DNA of 64,000 nucleotides from Gammaproteobacteria bacterium (lineage in GTDB: Bacteria; Pseudomonadota; Gammaproteobacteria; Steroidobacterales; UBA11654): positions 45,826 to 109,825 of the forward strand of contig NZHP01000036.1 of NCBI GenBank assembly GCA_002691465.1, in the 5' to 3' direction. The notes below the pieces were generated by a model that was given only the letters and a program-made list of their open reading frames with translations, was not told where the DNA came from and made no database searches. Positions within the stretch are counted from its first letter, which is position 1. Each line of letters starts with the position of its first letter. Both the position numbers and the translations under genes were made by a program. Of this stretch, positions 1 through 9,890 are shown in pieces.

Positions 1-641
1 TTCCATATCTAAAGAAAAAAGAGATTAAGATCATCTCTTTCACGGGAAATATTAAATCTAAATTATCCTCTGAGTCTGACATACATATCCATGTACCTGT
101 TGATGAAGAGGCCTGTCCAATGAACCTAGCTCCTACTGCTAGCACTACTACTGCGTTGGCAGTTGGTGACGCCTTTGCAGTTGCTCTTCTAGAGCGCAAA
201 GGATTCACAAAGGAAGATTTTGCCAAATCACACCCAGGAGGCTCGCTAGGTAAACAACTGCTGCTATCGATCAAAGATATCATGCATACAGGAGATGAGG
301 TTCCGGTCGTTTACTCACGTGATACGCTTTCAAAAGGTCTTATTGAGATGTCACAAAAAGCATTGGGAATGACAGCAATAGTTGATGAGAAGGATCAACT
401 TGTTGGAATTTTTACTGATGGAGACCTCAGAAGAACGCTTGAATCAAACATAGATATTAAGACAACTAAAATGCGTCAAGTCATGACTAAGAATCCATTT
501 GTACTTCCTGCTGATACTCTCGCCTATAATGCTTTGAATCTCATTCAAGAAAAAAAAATAACTTCTATTATCGTTACGAATGAAAATAAAGTCATAGGAG
601 CACTCAATATTCATGATCTATTCAGATCAGGCTTAATGTAA
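1..641 (+). CDS. kdsD: Arabinose-5-phosphate isomerase, C-terminal part (5' truncated by window edge; SIS end plus CBS pair)
   Basis: Frame is open upstream of the listed ATG to the window edge (PYLKKKEIKIISFTGN...EEACPMNLAPTASTTTALAVGDAFAVALLERKGF), matching the KdsD/KpsF family, followed by CBS-like repeats. Confidence 0.93.
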   Translation, partial: PYLKKKEIKIISFTGNIKSKLSSESDIHIHVPVDEEACPMNLAPTASTTTALAVGDAFAVALLERKGFTKEDFAKSHPGGSLGKQLLLSIKDIMHTGDEVPVVYSRDTLSKGLIEMSQKALGMTAIVDEKDQLVGIFTDGDLRRTLESNIDIKTTKMRQVMTKNPFVLPADTLAYNALNLIQEKKITSIIVTNENKVIGALNIHDLFRSGLM

Positions 642-650
642 AATAAGTTT

Positions 651-1199
651 GTGCTTGGATTTTTCTCTAAATTAATCTTTCTGCTTTTTTTAGTAGCTGG
701 AAGCTTTATTGCTTACTTATCTACTAATCAAATTGAAACAGAAACAGTGCTTGAATCAAATGAAAGGATTTACAGTATAAAAAATGCAGAGTTTTTTGGC
801 GCTGACCAAAAGGGATCATTGACTTATAAAGTTTTTTCTAAAAAAGCCAGATCAGAAAATACAAATAATCAGATAATATTAGACCAAGTGAGTCTCTTAT
901 ATTATTCAGATGACCTTAATAGCTGGAAGATTTCTTCTGACAAAGGTGCGCTTTATGATAATTCAAACATTCTCGTCTTAACTGGCAATGTTTTGATTAG
1001 AAACAATGCGACTTTAGGACCATCTATCATTGAAACGGAATATTTGGAGATCAATCCAAATAAAATGACAATTGCAACAAACAAACAAGTAAAAATCACT
1101 CTGAATAATAATACAATTGAGGCTTTTGGAATTAATGCAACACTTGAAGATAATCAAATTAAATTTAGAACAAGCAATACTTCAACTTCAATGGAATAA
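651..1199 (+). CDS. lptC: LPS export ABC transporter periplasmic protein LptC
   Basis: 182 aa, N-terminal TM anchor, LptC-like beta domain, position between kdsD and lptB; GTG start. Confidence 0.8.
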   Translation: MLGFFSKLIFLLFLVAGSFIAYLSTNQIETETVLESNERIYSIKNAEFFGADQKGSLTYKVFSKKARSENTNNQIILDQVSLLYYSDDLNSWKISSDKGALYDNSNILVLTGNVLIRNNATLGPSIIETEYLEINPNKMTIATNKQVKITLNNNTIEAFGINATLEDNQIKFRTSNTSTSME

Positions 1200-1205
1200 T
1201 TAATC

Positions 1206-1931
1206 ATGAGCATATTGATAGCAGAATCACTAGAAAAAAAGTATCGCTCTAGAAAAGTGGTCAATAATTTAAGCTTCAATATTAAAAGTGGAGAGATCAT
1301 TGGCTTACTAGGGCCAAATGGGGCAGGAAAGACCACTGCTTTCTATATGACTGTGGGCTTGATCTCATGTAGCAGTGGAAAAATTATATTAGATGATCAA
1401 GAGATTACACGCTTTCCAATCCACAAAAGAGCAAAAATTGGAATAGGATATCTACCACAGGAAGCCTCGGTTTTTAGAAAGTTAACTGTTCAGGAGAATA
1501 TTCTTGCCGTATTAGAGATGAGAAGTGATCTGTCTCAAATAAAAAGAACCGAAATGCTCGAAAGACTTCTCAATCAGCTCAACCTAAATGATGTTAGAAA
1601 CATATTAGGACTGAGTCTTTCGGGGGGTGAAAGAAGAAGGGTAGAGATTGCAAGAACGTTATCAATCGAGCCCAAATTTATATTACTAGATGAACCATTT
1701 GCAGGCGTTGATCCGATTTCTGTTCTAGAAATACAAAGTATCATAAAATCACTTGCATCAGATGGTATTGGGATTCTTATCACAGATCATAATGTGCGAG
1801 AAACCTTAGGGATTTGTGATAGAGGATATATTGTAAGTGAAGGAACATCTATTGCCTACGGGACACCAGATCAAATACTGGAAAATAAGCAGGTTAAAAA
1901 GGTTTACCTTGGGGAAAGCTTCACAATGTAG
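1206..1931 (+). CDS. lptB: LPS export ABC transporter ATP-binding protein
   Basis: Walker A GPNGAGKTT, signature LSGGERRRVEIAR, Walker B FILLDEPFAGVDP, strongly LptB-like. Confidence 0.95.
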   Translation: MSILIAESLEKKYRSRKVVNNLSFNIKSGEIIGLLGPNGAGKTTAFYMTVGLISCSSGKIILDDQEITRFPIHKRAKIGIGYLPQEASVFRKLTVQENILAVLEMRSDLSQIKRTEMLERLLNQLNLNDVRNILGLSLSGGERRRVEIARTLSIEPKFILLDEPFAGVDPISVLEIQSIIKSLASDGIGILITDHNVRETLGICDRGYIVSEGTSIAYGTPDQILENKQVKKVYLGESFTM

Positions 1932-1968
1932 ATAGATCTTTCTATTTATTTTTGACAGAGTAGACAGA

Positions 1969-3324
1969 GTGGAGAAAAATATTTCAACTACTGAAAAAAA
2001 TCTAATCCAGCTTCTGCATGACCTTGAAGCAGAGAAGTCCATAGGGATTCAAAATAAACTCTCTTCACTCAGCCCATTTGAAATAGCTAGATTATTAGAG
2101 GCGATGGAGCCAAGGAATAGAAATATTCTGTGGCGCATGGTTGAGAAGGAGGATGAAGGTGAAGTACTCAAGGAGCTTGTCGAAGATGTTCGGCAAACTC
2201 TTATTGACCAGATGGATACAAATGAAATTATTGCTGCAACACAAGATCTTGAATTAGATGACTTGGCAGATATTCTCAATGATTTACCAGATCAAATTAC
2301 AGATGAAGTCATTCGAGCATTAGATAGACAAGATCAAATAAGACTAGAATCAGTCATGTCTTATGATGAGGATAGTGCCGGTGGCTTGACAAATCCGAAC
2401 ATTCTATCGATCAGAAGAGGTCTAAATATTAAGAGCCTTATAAGATATCTAAGATCACTAGAAAAATTACCAGAAAATACTAACTACATTTATGTCATAA
2501 ATCGAAATAATGAATACATTGGCTCAGTAAGATTGGTTGATCTTTTTACTGAAGATACCGAAATTCCAATCGAGCAAATCATGGATAGTCAGGTGGGACC
2601 CATCAGTGCCTCTTCCTCTGCTGAGCAAGTAATATCAACCTTTCAGAATCTTGACTTGATCTCGCTCCCTGTTGTTGATGATGAGAATAAACTTTTAGGA
2701 GAAATAACTGTTGACGATGTTGTTGACGCGATTCAAGATCAAGCCAACAGTGAAATTTTCAATATGGCAGGGCTTGATGATGAAGATGACATCTTTGCAC
2801 CTATTTTTGTAAGCTCAAGAAGAAGAGCTGTATGGCTTGGAGCAAATCTACTCACGGCATTTGTGGTTGCATCAGCAGTAAGTTTATTTCAATCAACAAT
2901 TGATCAAATCGTAATACTTGCTGTTTTGATGCCTATTGTCGCTAGCATGGGAGGGGTGGCAGGCAATCAAACATTAATTCTAGTAATCAGAGGTATTGCA
3001 ATGGGTAGAATTCAGGCATCAAATGCAGTACGTTTGCTTTCAAAGGAAATGATGGTTGCACTTGTTAATGGAACATTTTGGGCAATTATTGTTTCAGTAT
3101 TTGCAGTTCTACTATTTCAAACAACTTGGGAAATAGGAATCATTGTTGGTATCTCAATGCTCCTAAATATTTTTGCTTCAGCAATTGCCGGGGTCACTAT
3201 ACCCTTTTTACTTAAAAAAATTGGAATTGATCCTGCCTTGGCAAGCGGTGTGATGATGACAACATTGACAGACGTTCTGGGCTTCGTTACTTTCCTTGGT
3301 CTTGCTACTCTAATTCTTCTTTAA
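1969..3324 (+). CDS. mgtE: Magnesium transporter MgtE
   Basis: MgtE N domain, CBS pair, C-terminal membrane domain with PIVASMGGVAGNQTLILVIRGIA. Confidence 0.95.
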   Translation: MEKNISTTEKNLIQLLHDLEAEKSIGIQNKLSSLSPFEIARLLEAMEPRNRNILWRMVEKEDEGEVLKELVEDVRQTLIDQMDTNEIIAATQDLELDDLADILNDLPDQITDEVIRALDRQDQIRLESVMSYDEDSAGGLTNPNILSIRRGLNIKSLIRYLRSLEKLPENTNYIYVINRNNEYIGSVRLVDLFTEDTEIPIEQIMDSQVGPISASSSAEQVISTFQNLDLISLPVVDDENKLLGEITVDDVVDAIQDQANSEIFNMAGLDDEDDIFAPIFVSSRRRAVWLGANLLTAFVVASAVSLFQSTIDQIVILAVLMPIVASMGGVAGNQTLILVIRGIAMGRIQASNAVRLLSKEMMVALVNGTFWAIIVSVFAVLLFQTTWEIGIIVGISMLLNIFASAIAGVTIPFLLKKIGIDPALASGVMMTTLTDVLGFVTFLGLATLILL

Positions 3325-4460
3325 ATTCTTAAGAAATTCTTTATCTCTTGCTTTTTTTCCATTGCATCATGAAACCCCAAATCTATCAGTGACTTAGTGA
3401 AACTTGATTCAAATAATAAGAAGCTTAATAATTCTGAATTGGAATTTTTTTCAATCCCAATTCCTTTGAATAACATTCTTAAACTCAAGGGAATATCTTT
3501 GTAACAATTCATGGCAATCTCACTTACATCAACTGAGGGTGAAATAACAAGATAATCTATTTGCTTCATTTCCTTGGTTTCTGTTTGAACCTTTTGATCC
3601 TCGTTTAGAGCGATTACCTGATTAATGCGATCTAAACGTTCAAGATCAGAATAGAGACTTCCTGAAAATAATCCGTCTAATATATATCCTCCGATCTCTG
3701 AAAAATCAGGATAAATTTTATCTGAGTGATCTCTATCTTGATCTTTTGATGACTCAGTTGATATGATCAAAAGATTTGATGCGCCGAGACGAATGGTTGG
3801 TGAAAGTGGAGTTTCCTGTCTCATTGCCCCATCACCATAATACTTTCCATCAATTGTGATCGCTGGAAAAATAATTGGTAGTGCCACACTTGCCATTAAA
3901 TGCTCAACATTTATTTCAGATTTTTTTCCAGATCTTCCAACTTTTTCCCAATTCTCAACCTTTCTGCTGGTTGTAAAAAATGATACTGATTCTTTCTCTT
4001 CATATGATGCAGCTGTAACAATGAGCGCATCCAAAGCTCCTGAGTAAATATTATTATTTAGAGTTTGAAAGTTTATTTTTTCCTTTAACAATTCTCTTAA
4101 AGGTTGATTATCTAAAAGAGATCTAGGATTCTTGGTAAGCACGCCGCCAGTAATCAAAGTTAATAACCAATGAATACTTTGTTTCAACATGAATAACTTT
4201 TCAGTTCTGTAAATTTGATTGGTTGTAAATCCTTTCCATACATTTTCGAGCTTAAAAATGGATTGATGGAAATTACCAATTTCAGCACAGATCATGCTTG
4301 CATTGATTGCTCCGGCAGAGGTTCCACTAATAACATCAAATGGTGATTTCTCTATCCTGTTTTGAATATTCGAGATCGCCTTTAAAACACCGACTTGATA
4401 AGCTCCTCTGGCACCACCACCAGGTAAAACCAAACCGATTTTATGATCGAAAGATTCCAT
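3321..4460 (-). CDS. Patatin-like phospholipase family protein
   Basis: GGGARGAYQVG oxyanion motif, GTSAGAIN nucleophile elbow, DGAM dyad motif. Confidence 0.92.
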   Translation of the reverse strand: MESFDHKIGLVLPGGGARGAYQVGVLKAISNIQNRIEKSPFDVISGTSAGAINASMICAEIGNFHQSIFKLENVWKGFTTNQIYRTEKLFMLKQSIHWLLTLITGGVLTKNPRSLLDNQPLRELLKEKINFQTLNNNIYSGALDALIVTAASYEEKESVSFFTTSRKVENWEKVGRSGKKSEINVEHLMASVALPIIFPAITIDGKYYGDGAMRQETPLSPTIRLGASNLLIISTESSKDQDRDHSDKIYPDFSEIGGYILDGLFSGSLYSDLERLDRINQVIALNEDQKVQTETKEMKQIDYLVISPSVDVSEIAMNCYKDIPLSLRMLFKGIGIEKNSNSELLSFLLFESSFTKSLIDLGFHDAMEKKQEIKNFLRI

Positions 4461-4516
4461 GTAGACTAATTAATACATATGTTCTAATGTAGTACAACGA
4501 ACTTAGGGAATGATTT

Positions 4517-5059
4517 ATGAAAAAGAACTTTTTAAAACTTTTATCTTTTACAGCAGTAATCTCAATTTTTGTCTGGGCAGATGCTTACACCGATAGCCAA
4601 CCTGCAGTGGGGGATTCCGCACCGACATTTAAACTCCAAGATCAAAATGGAGATTGGCATACTTTAGAAGATTACAGAGGAAAATATGTTGTTCTCTTCT
4701 TCTATCCAAAGGATGGAACGCCAGGTTGCACTACTGAAGCATGCAACTTCAGAGATAATATCTTTGCATTTGATGATCTGGATACACAAATTCTTGGTAT
4801 TAGTTTGGATGATGTAGAGTCACATAAAGAATTCAGTGAGAAATACAGTCTTCCATATCCAATTCTTGCAGATACAGAAAAAGAATCTGCAGTGAGTTAC
4901 GGGGTTTTAGGTAAATTCTTGATGATGACAATTACTAAGAGGGAATCATTTATCATTGACCCAAACGGGGTAATTGTTAAGCATTATAAAAGTGTGGATC
5001 CTGAGAAACACACCGATGACGTAATTGAAGAGCTTAAATCAATTCAAAAAAGAGCTTAG
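4517..5059 (+). CDS. Bcp/PrxQ-type peroxiredoxin with N-terminal signal peptide
   Basis: FYPKDGTPGCTTEACNFRD with both peroxidatic and resolving Cys; hydrophobic N-terminal leader. Confidence 0.93.
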   Translation: MKKNFLKLLSFTAVISIFVWADAYTDSQPAVGDSAPTFKLQDQNGDWHTLEDYRGKYVVLFFYPKDGTPGCTTEACNFRDNIFAFDDLDTQILGISLDDVESHKEFSEKYSLPYPILADTEKESAVSYGVLGKFLMMTITKRESFIIDPNGVIVKHYKSVDPEKHTDDVIEELKSIQKRA

Positions 5060-6252
5060 TCAGAAATCAATGTAGCTTTCGACGAAATCATCTGTTCGAT
5101 GGTTTCGTCACTAATTCCTACTTCTTTTAGAATCTCAATTGTATGCTCTCCAAGTTTGGGAGCGTGTTTCCTAATTGTTGCAGGTGTTTTGGAAAAATTT
5201 GCTGGAAATCCAGGCATCTTGAGCTTGCCTTCTGTCGGATGCTCGTATTCTTTCCAAAAACCCACCTCATTGAGATGAGGGTCATGAAAAAGATCATCCA
5301 GACTGTTTACAACAATTACGGGTACTTTTGTTTCATCAAAGATTTCCAGCCATTCTTTTGTAGTTTTAGTGGCGAGTATTTTTCCTGTCTCAGAATATGT
5401 GTCATCGATGTTTTTTACTCTTGAAGATAGATCTTTAAAACGTTCATCTTCAACCAACTCAGGCCTTCCCCCCTTCTCGCAGAAAGTTTGCCAATGATTA
5501 TTCATATATGGAAGAACAGCGATATATCCGTCTTTGGTTTTGTATGGCTTTCGATGATGAGACATCAATCTGGTATAGCCTGCTGGTCCCAAAGCTGGCT
5601 CAAAAATCTCACCCCAAATATGCTCAGCCATTGTAAAGAAGACCATTGACTCAAACATAGGAACCTCTATCTCTTGACCTTCACCAGTTCTTTCTCGATG
5701 AAATAAGGCAGCAAGGATGGAGTAAACAACAGTAATGGCTGTTGTTTTATCAGCAACAACTGTGGGCAAGTATCTAGGCTCTCCTAAAACCAATTCATTC
5801 AAACTTGCGATCCCACTAGCAGCTTGAATTGAATCATCCAGTGCACCTTTTTTGCCATATGGACCATTCTTCCCGTAACCATAGGTACCGCAGTAGACTA
5901 TGCTTGGATTAACCTCGGAGATCTGCTCATATTCTAATCCAAACTTGGTCATCACTTGTGGCCGATTGTTATGCAGAAAGACATCGGAATCTTTGATGAT
6001 TTCAAAAAGAGCATTTTTTGCACTTTCTTGCTTTAAATCGAGCACGAGACTTCTTTTGTTTCGGTTATTGGATAAATATAATGCAGCCATTCCTGGGTTT
6101 CTGGATGCGCCCAACTGTCTATTGCTATCACCAAATGGCGCCTCAATCTTAATGACCTCCGCACCCATGTCTGCAAGTATCTGAGCTGCCCAAGGACCAA
6201 GGACAACACTGGTAAGCTCCAGTATTTTTAGTCCCTTAAGTGGCCCGGACAT
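5056..6252 (-). CDS. CaiB/BaiF family CoA-transferase (type III)
   Basis: MSGPLKGLKILELTSVVLGPWAAQILADMGAEVIKIE N-terminus typical of family III CoA-transferases. Confidence 0.95.
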   Translation of the reverse strand: MSGPLKGLKILELTSVVLGPWAAQILADMGAEVIKIEAPFGDSNRQLGASRNPGMAALYLSNNRNKRSLVLDLKQESAKNALFEIIKDSDVFLHNNRPQVMTKFGLEYEQISEVNPSIVYCGTYGYGKNGPYGKKGALDDSIQAASGIASLNELVLGEPRYLPTVVADKTTAITVVYSILAALFHRERTGEGQEIEVPMFESMVFFTMAEHIWGEIFEPALGPAGYTRLMSHHRKPYKTKDGYIAVLPYMNNHWQTFCEKGGRPELVEDERFKDLSSRVKNIDDTYSETGKILATKTTKEWLEIFDETKVPVIVVNSLDDLFHDPHLNEVGFWKEYEHPTEGKLKMPGFPANFSKTPATIRKHAPKLGEHTIEILKEVGISDETIEQMISSKATLISD

Positions 6253-6272
6253 TTTGATTGATGTACCGAGTC

Positions 6273-7175
6273 TTAGCCGTGATCGTGGTCGTGATCGTGG
6301 TAATGCGGATACTCAAAATCAGTGAAGTGATTGTGTCCATCCGGCGAACGAATCCACTTGTAAAGAGAAGGCCTGATACGTCTTAATCTTGCAGCTGCTC
6401 TATCAGCATTCTCTTTCGGATTTGTCCATGGATTGTGGTGGAAGTAGTTGTGCAAATGCGCATCCGTTCTTCCAATCGCAATGATTCCATTCTTGCTGGC
6501 AAAAGCACCGTGATTTATATATGGGGGTCTCCAGAAATATCCCCCGGTCGGTAAATCGCCAAATTGCATCATCCATGACGTTCCCCAAATATGATAGGAC
6601 TCCTCACAGCAATCATGATATGAGATATTGTCTTGCGAAAAACCTGGGGTCATGCAGTATAAAAAAGTATGCGCTTCTGTGTGAATATCATACTTCAATA
6701 ACTTGAGCATACACCCTGACGCAACTGAAGGAACAATTCTATTTCCAGGCATCCATGCAATATCCTCCATTGAATTGATGATTGATAAACGATGCCTTTC
6801 AGCAAGTGGGTGATCCTCATCAGATGGAATGAAGCTGGGTTCTCCATAGTTATAAAACATAATAACCTTAGCGCCTCTTTTAACAGTCATCTGAGGCATT
6901 GATACGCCTGGCGGGATAAGGAAGTAATGTCCTTCTCCATAAGTTATATCACCGTATGTCACGGCACCCGATACAACAAACATTTCTAACTCTGAATAAC
7001 TCATACCAGGAGGTAATTTGTATCCGCTCTCGAACTTTACAAGCAATGAACAAGCACCGGTATCTGTATCCATACTCAGCATTTTATAATGCATTCCTTT
7101 ACCAAATCCAGGCAGTGTCATTCTTTTGAATGGAGCTGGTCTCTCGTCATAAGGCTCAATATGTGGTCTAGGCAT
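6273..7175 (-). CDS. Cupin-like domain protein with His/Asp-rich C-terminal tail
   Basis: Cupin-like beta-rich sequence (SELEMFVVSGAVTYGDITYGEGHYFLIPPG); tail FTDFEYPHYHDHDHDHG. Confidence 0.7.
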   Translation of the reverse strand: MPRPHIEPYDERPAPFKRMTLPGFGKGMHYKMLSMDTDTGACSLLVKFESGYKLPPGMSYSELEMFVVSGAVTYGDITYGEGHYFLIPPGVSMPQMTVKRGAKVIMFYNYGEPSFIPSDEDHPLAERHRLSIINSMEDIAWMPGNRIVPSVASGCMLKLLKYDIHTEAHTFLYCMTPGFSQDNISYHDCCEESYHIWGTSWMMQFGDLPTGGYFWRPPYINHGAFASKNGIIAIGRTDAHLHNYFHHNPWTNPKENADRAAARLRRIRPSLYKWIRSPDGHNHFTDFEYPHYHDHDHDHG

Positions 7176-7195
7176 TTCTTTCCCCTTCTATAAAT

Positions 7196-7537
7196 TTAAT
7201 GATCAAAGCCTTTGAGGTCTTTTGGCTCATATGTAACTTTGTGTTTTCTTTTTGGTGGTTTAGGTAGATTTTCTTTTGCAATGACTTGCCTTGTATCGCC
7301 GTCAATATTCGTTCCTCGAGTCGAAACTGTTTCCAAAAACTCTGCGTACCATTTATTTCTTTTTGGTGTTAGGTCTTCCATATCTTGCAAAATTTGCTTA
7401 AATCTTTTCTGCTGTTGAACCAATTCCTTTTTAATCCACGCCTTAGTAGATTTTGATGTTTTATGCTCTATAGAATTGAGAGGCTTACCTTTTCCTGAAG
7501 CTCTTCCTTCAGACGCATCGCCCATTTGGTTGGCCAT
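7196..7537 (-). CDS. Hypothetical basic protein, 113 aa
   Basis: Open frame in the minus-strand series, immediately downstream of VOC/M24 genes; no recognised family. Confidence 0.55.
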   Translation of the reverse strand: MANQMGDASEGRASGKGKPLNSIEHKTSKSTKAWIKKELVQQQKRFKQILQDMEDLTPKRNKWYAEFLETVSTRGTNIDGDTRQVIAKENLPKPPKRKHKVTYEPKDLKGFDH

Positions 7538-7645
7538 ATTTGTTCCCCTTAGTTATATTCATTTATTTAGAGAGATCATAGGTTAAACAATCGACAGTAT
7601 GCTGTCAATTTGAGAGGTCAATAGTTAACAATTATTTAATCTTAT

Positions 7646-8647
7646 TTATGACTCTTTTGATTCATAAATAAGTTGCAATGCACCTGATCCAGGAGCTCTG
7701 ACTGTTATGATTTCGATCTGCCCCAATCCCGGGAAATCAACCAAGCGCCTTTGGTTATATATCTCGCAACTAAGGTCTGAGATGGCTTTTTCTGAAAACT
7801 CAAGATTATTAACCTTAAATGCTTGAGAAATATAACCAATATTGGGTGCAATACCATCAGGTACCATGTCATGACACTCATAATTCAAAGGTTGTGACAA
7901 AGCAATTTTTCCAAACATATGATTGCCCTGCATAAATTTAACGGCTGTTTTAGCATTGCGTGGCAACTGAAGAAACTCATTCTGCTCTTCACTTGATAAA
8001 ACTTCATCGATTAGCAGTTCGTTTTGCAGAACCTTTCTATGAAACTTTACAGCAAGATCAATATCCCTTGTGGTGTGTGCAGAAGTAACCACGGGTGTCA
8101 ATCCAGTTGGAGTACGCCCATTTTTCTGAGTGTATATCTTCATTTGGCCTACTTTTGATAAAGGATCATCGTCCGTCAATTCAACCAAATTCACAGCAAT
8201 GTTATCAGGTCCATCAAATATAACCTCTGTCGGCGAACCTTGCCCTTCAGACATTTCATAATAGGTTGGCTTAGACCAAATACGATAGCCCTTCGATTCA
8301 AATTTTTTAGTATCTGACTCAATATCGTCTGTATAAAAATTCAAATTAAAGAGTCCATATGCTCGCGAAGTGTCTTTTGGTCGAATTAGCTTCTTATTTT
8401 CTGCTTTGAAATCAAGCAACAAAACTCTTCCTGCATTGCAGCCTTTGAGTTCACAAAAAGATCCAGTTGCATGCGATCCTGATGGCAAATGCCAAATGTC
8501 CTCAAAATCTTTTCCTCTCCAATCAAAAGGATCGCTTACGGATAATCCAATTAAATCTCGATAAAACCCAATTGATTGATTTAAATTCTCAACGCCAATG
8601 ATGGCTGTATCGAGTGGACTTCCTTTTGGCGCAATAATTGCACTCAT
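7646..8647 (-). CDS. VOC family protein (two glyoxalase/dioxygenase-like modules)
   Basis: LDTAIIGVENLNQSIGFYRDLIGLSVSDP and a second half TTRDIDLAVKFHRKVLQNELL. Confidence 0.85.
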   Translation of the reverse strand: MSAIIAPKGSPLDTAIIGVENLNQSIGFYRDLIGLSVSDPFDWRGKDFEDIWHLPSGSHATGSFCELKGCNAGRVLLLDFKAENKKLIRPKDTSRAYGLFNLNFYTDDIESDTKKFESKGYRIWSKPTYYEMSEGQGSPTEVIFDGPDNIAVNLVELTDDDPLSKVGQMKIYTQKNGRTPTGLTPVVTSAHTTRDIDLAVKFHRKVLQNELLIDEVLSSEEQNEFLQLPRNAKTAVKFMQGNHMFGKIALSQPLNYECHDMVPDGIAPNIGYISQAFKVNNLEFSEKAISDLSCEIYNQRRLVDFPGLGQIEIITVRAPGSGALQLIYESKES

Positions 8648-9885
8648 GTAGATCTGAGATCAAAATCAGCAGATGAGAGTCTTTCAAAACCGTCATCAGT
8701 TATTAAAATAGTATCTTCCATATGTACTGATCCCCATCCTATTTCTGTAAAAGGCATATCGATATTAATGACCATATTTTTTTCCAGTGATTGACTGATT
8801 TTCACTCCGGGCTGTGTGCCAAAATTCTTTGGATCATCCGTATGCTCAAGTCCTAAGCCATGAACAACTGGGTTCCTAAAAGAATCAAAGCCCAGTGATC
8901 TGATATGGCCACCTACCTCAGCTGAAATCTGATCGTAAGTATTACCTGGTTTTAGAAATTCTTTGGCCTTTTCCCAGCCCTCTAAAATAGCTTGGTGACG
9001 CTCGATATGAAGCTGACTGGGGTCACCAATAACGGCACATCTTCCAAAATCACCGTGATATCTTCTATATTGACCAAGTGCATCAAACATAATTGGCTCA
9101 CCTTCCCTGCAAACTCCATTCGGTAGCTCTCCCACTCCACACATCATATAGACGCCTCTTCCGCCTCTCTTTGCCATCTCAGACATGTAGAAATTTTCCA
9201 ACTCTTCCCATGTAACGCCTTCACTCATGAAATCAATTGCTGCGAGCATTGATTGCTCATTAATAATTGCAGCCTCTCTCATTATTTCAATTTCATTATT
9301 TGTCTTGACCATTCTGATCTCATTGAATAACTGAGGCTTGAATATGCACTCCACACCGATGCCCAGTTCCTCAGATAGCCATTTTTCAATCCTTAGATCA
9401 TCAATCAGCACTCTTTTTCCATCCAAATCAGCTGCTTTGATTGCTCGAATGAGGGCTTGGATTGAATTTTCTGAATAACTGTCTCTATACTCATGGATTA
9501 TAGACTTCCATTTTTCCTCAAGAGGATTCAAAGACGCTTTTGGATCAACAGGCCAGCCTGGATAATCCTGTCCTTTTGGAGCATCATCATCAAATAACTC
9601 ACCGTCCCCTTTTGCTGAATATAAAAAAATGTTCTCAATCCAAGGTTTACCCATTGTCTCTAATCTTCTGACTTCTAATGCAGGAAGAATTATTCCAGGC
9701 GGCTTGTTGTTGTCTTTTGGCATCACAGAAAAGTAGCAAGCATCGAATCCGAGGGGGGTGTTATACAAACCCCAATAGCCTGAAACATAGTAGAAATTTA
9801 CTGGAGCCATAGCGATCAAGCCATCAATATTTTCTCGATCTAGAATTCTTTCGGCTCTTTCTTGATTGATAAGTTTCTTTGACAT
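8644..9885 (-). CDS. M24 family metallopeptidase (Xaa-Pro dipeptidase/creatinase-like)
   Basis: N-terminal creatinase-like domain; metal-ligand context FDALGQYRRYHGDFGR, VVHGLGLEH, HMEDTILIT. Confidence 0.9.
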   Translation of the reverse strand: MSKKLINQERAERILDRENIDGLIAMAPVNFYYVSGYWGLYNTPLGFDACYFSVMPKDNNKPPGIILPALEVRRLETMGKPWIENIFLYSAKGDGELFDDDAPKGQDYPGWPVDPKASLNPLEEKWKSIIHEYRDSYSENSIQALIRAIKAADLDGKRVLIDDLRIEKWLSEELGIGVECIFKPQLFNEIRMVKTNNEIEIMREAAIINEQSMLAAIDFMSEGVTWEELENFYMSEMAKRGGRGVYMMCGVGELPNGVCREGEPIMFDALGQYRRYHGDFGRCAVIGDPSQLHIERHQAILEGWEKAKEFLKPGNTYDQISAEVGGHIRSLGFDSFRNPVVHGLGLEHTDDPKNFGTQPGVKISQSLEKNMVINIDMPFTEIGWGSVHMEDTILITDDGFERLSSADFDLRST

Positions 9886-9890
9886 TTTTT

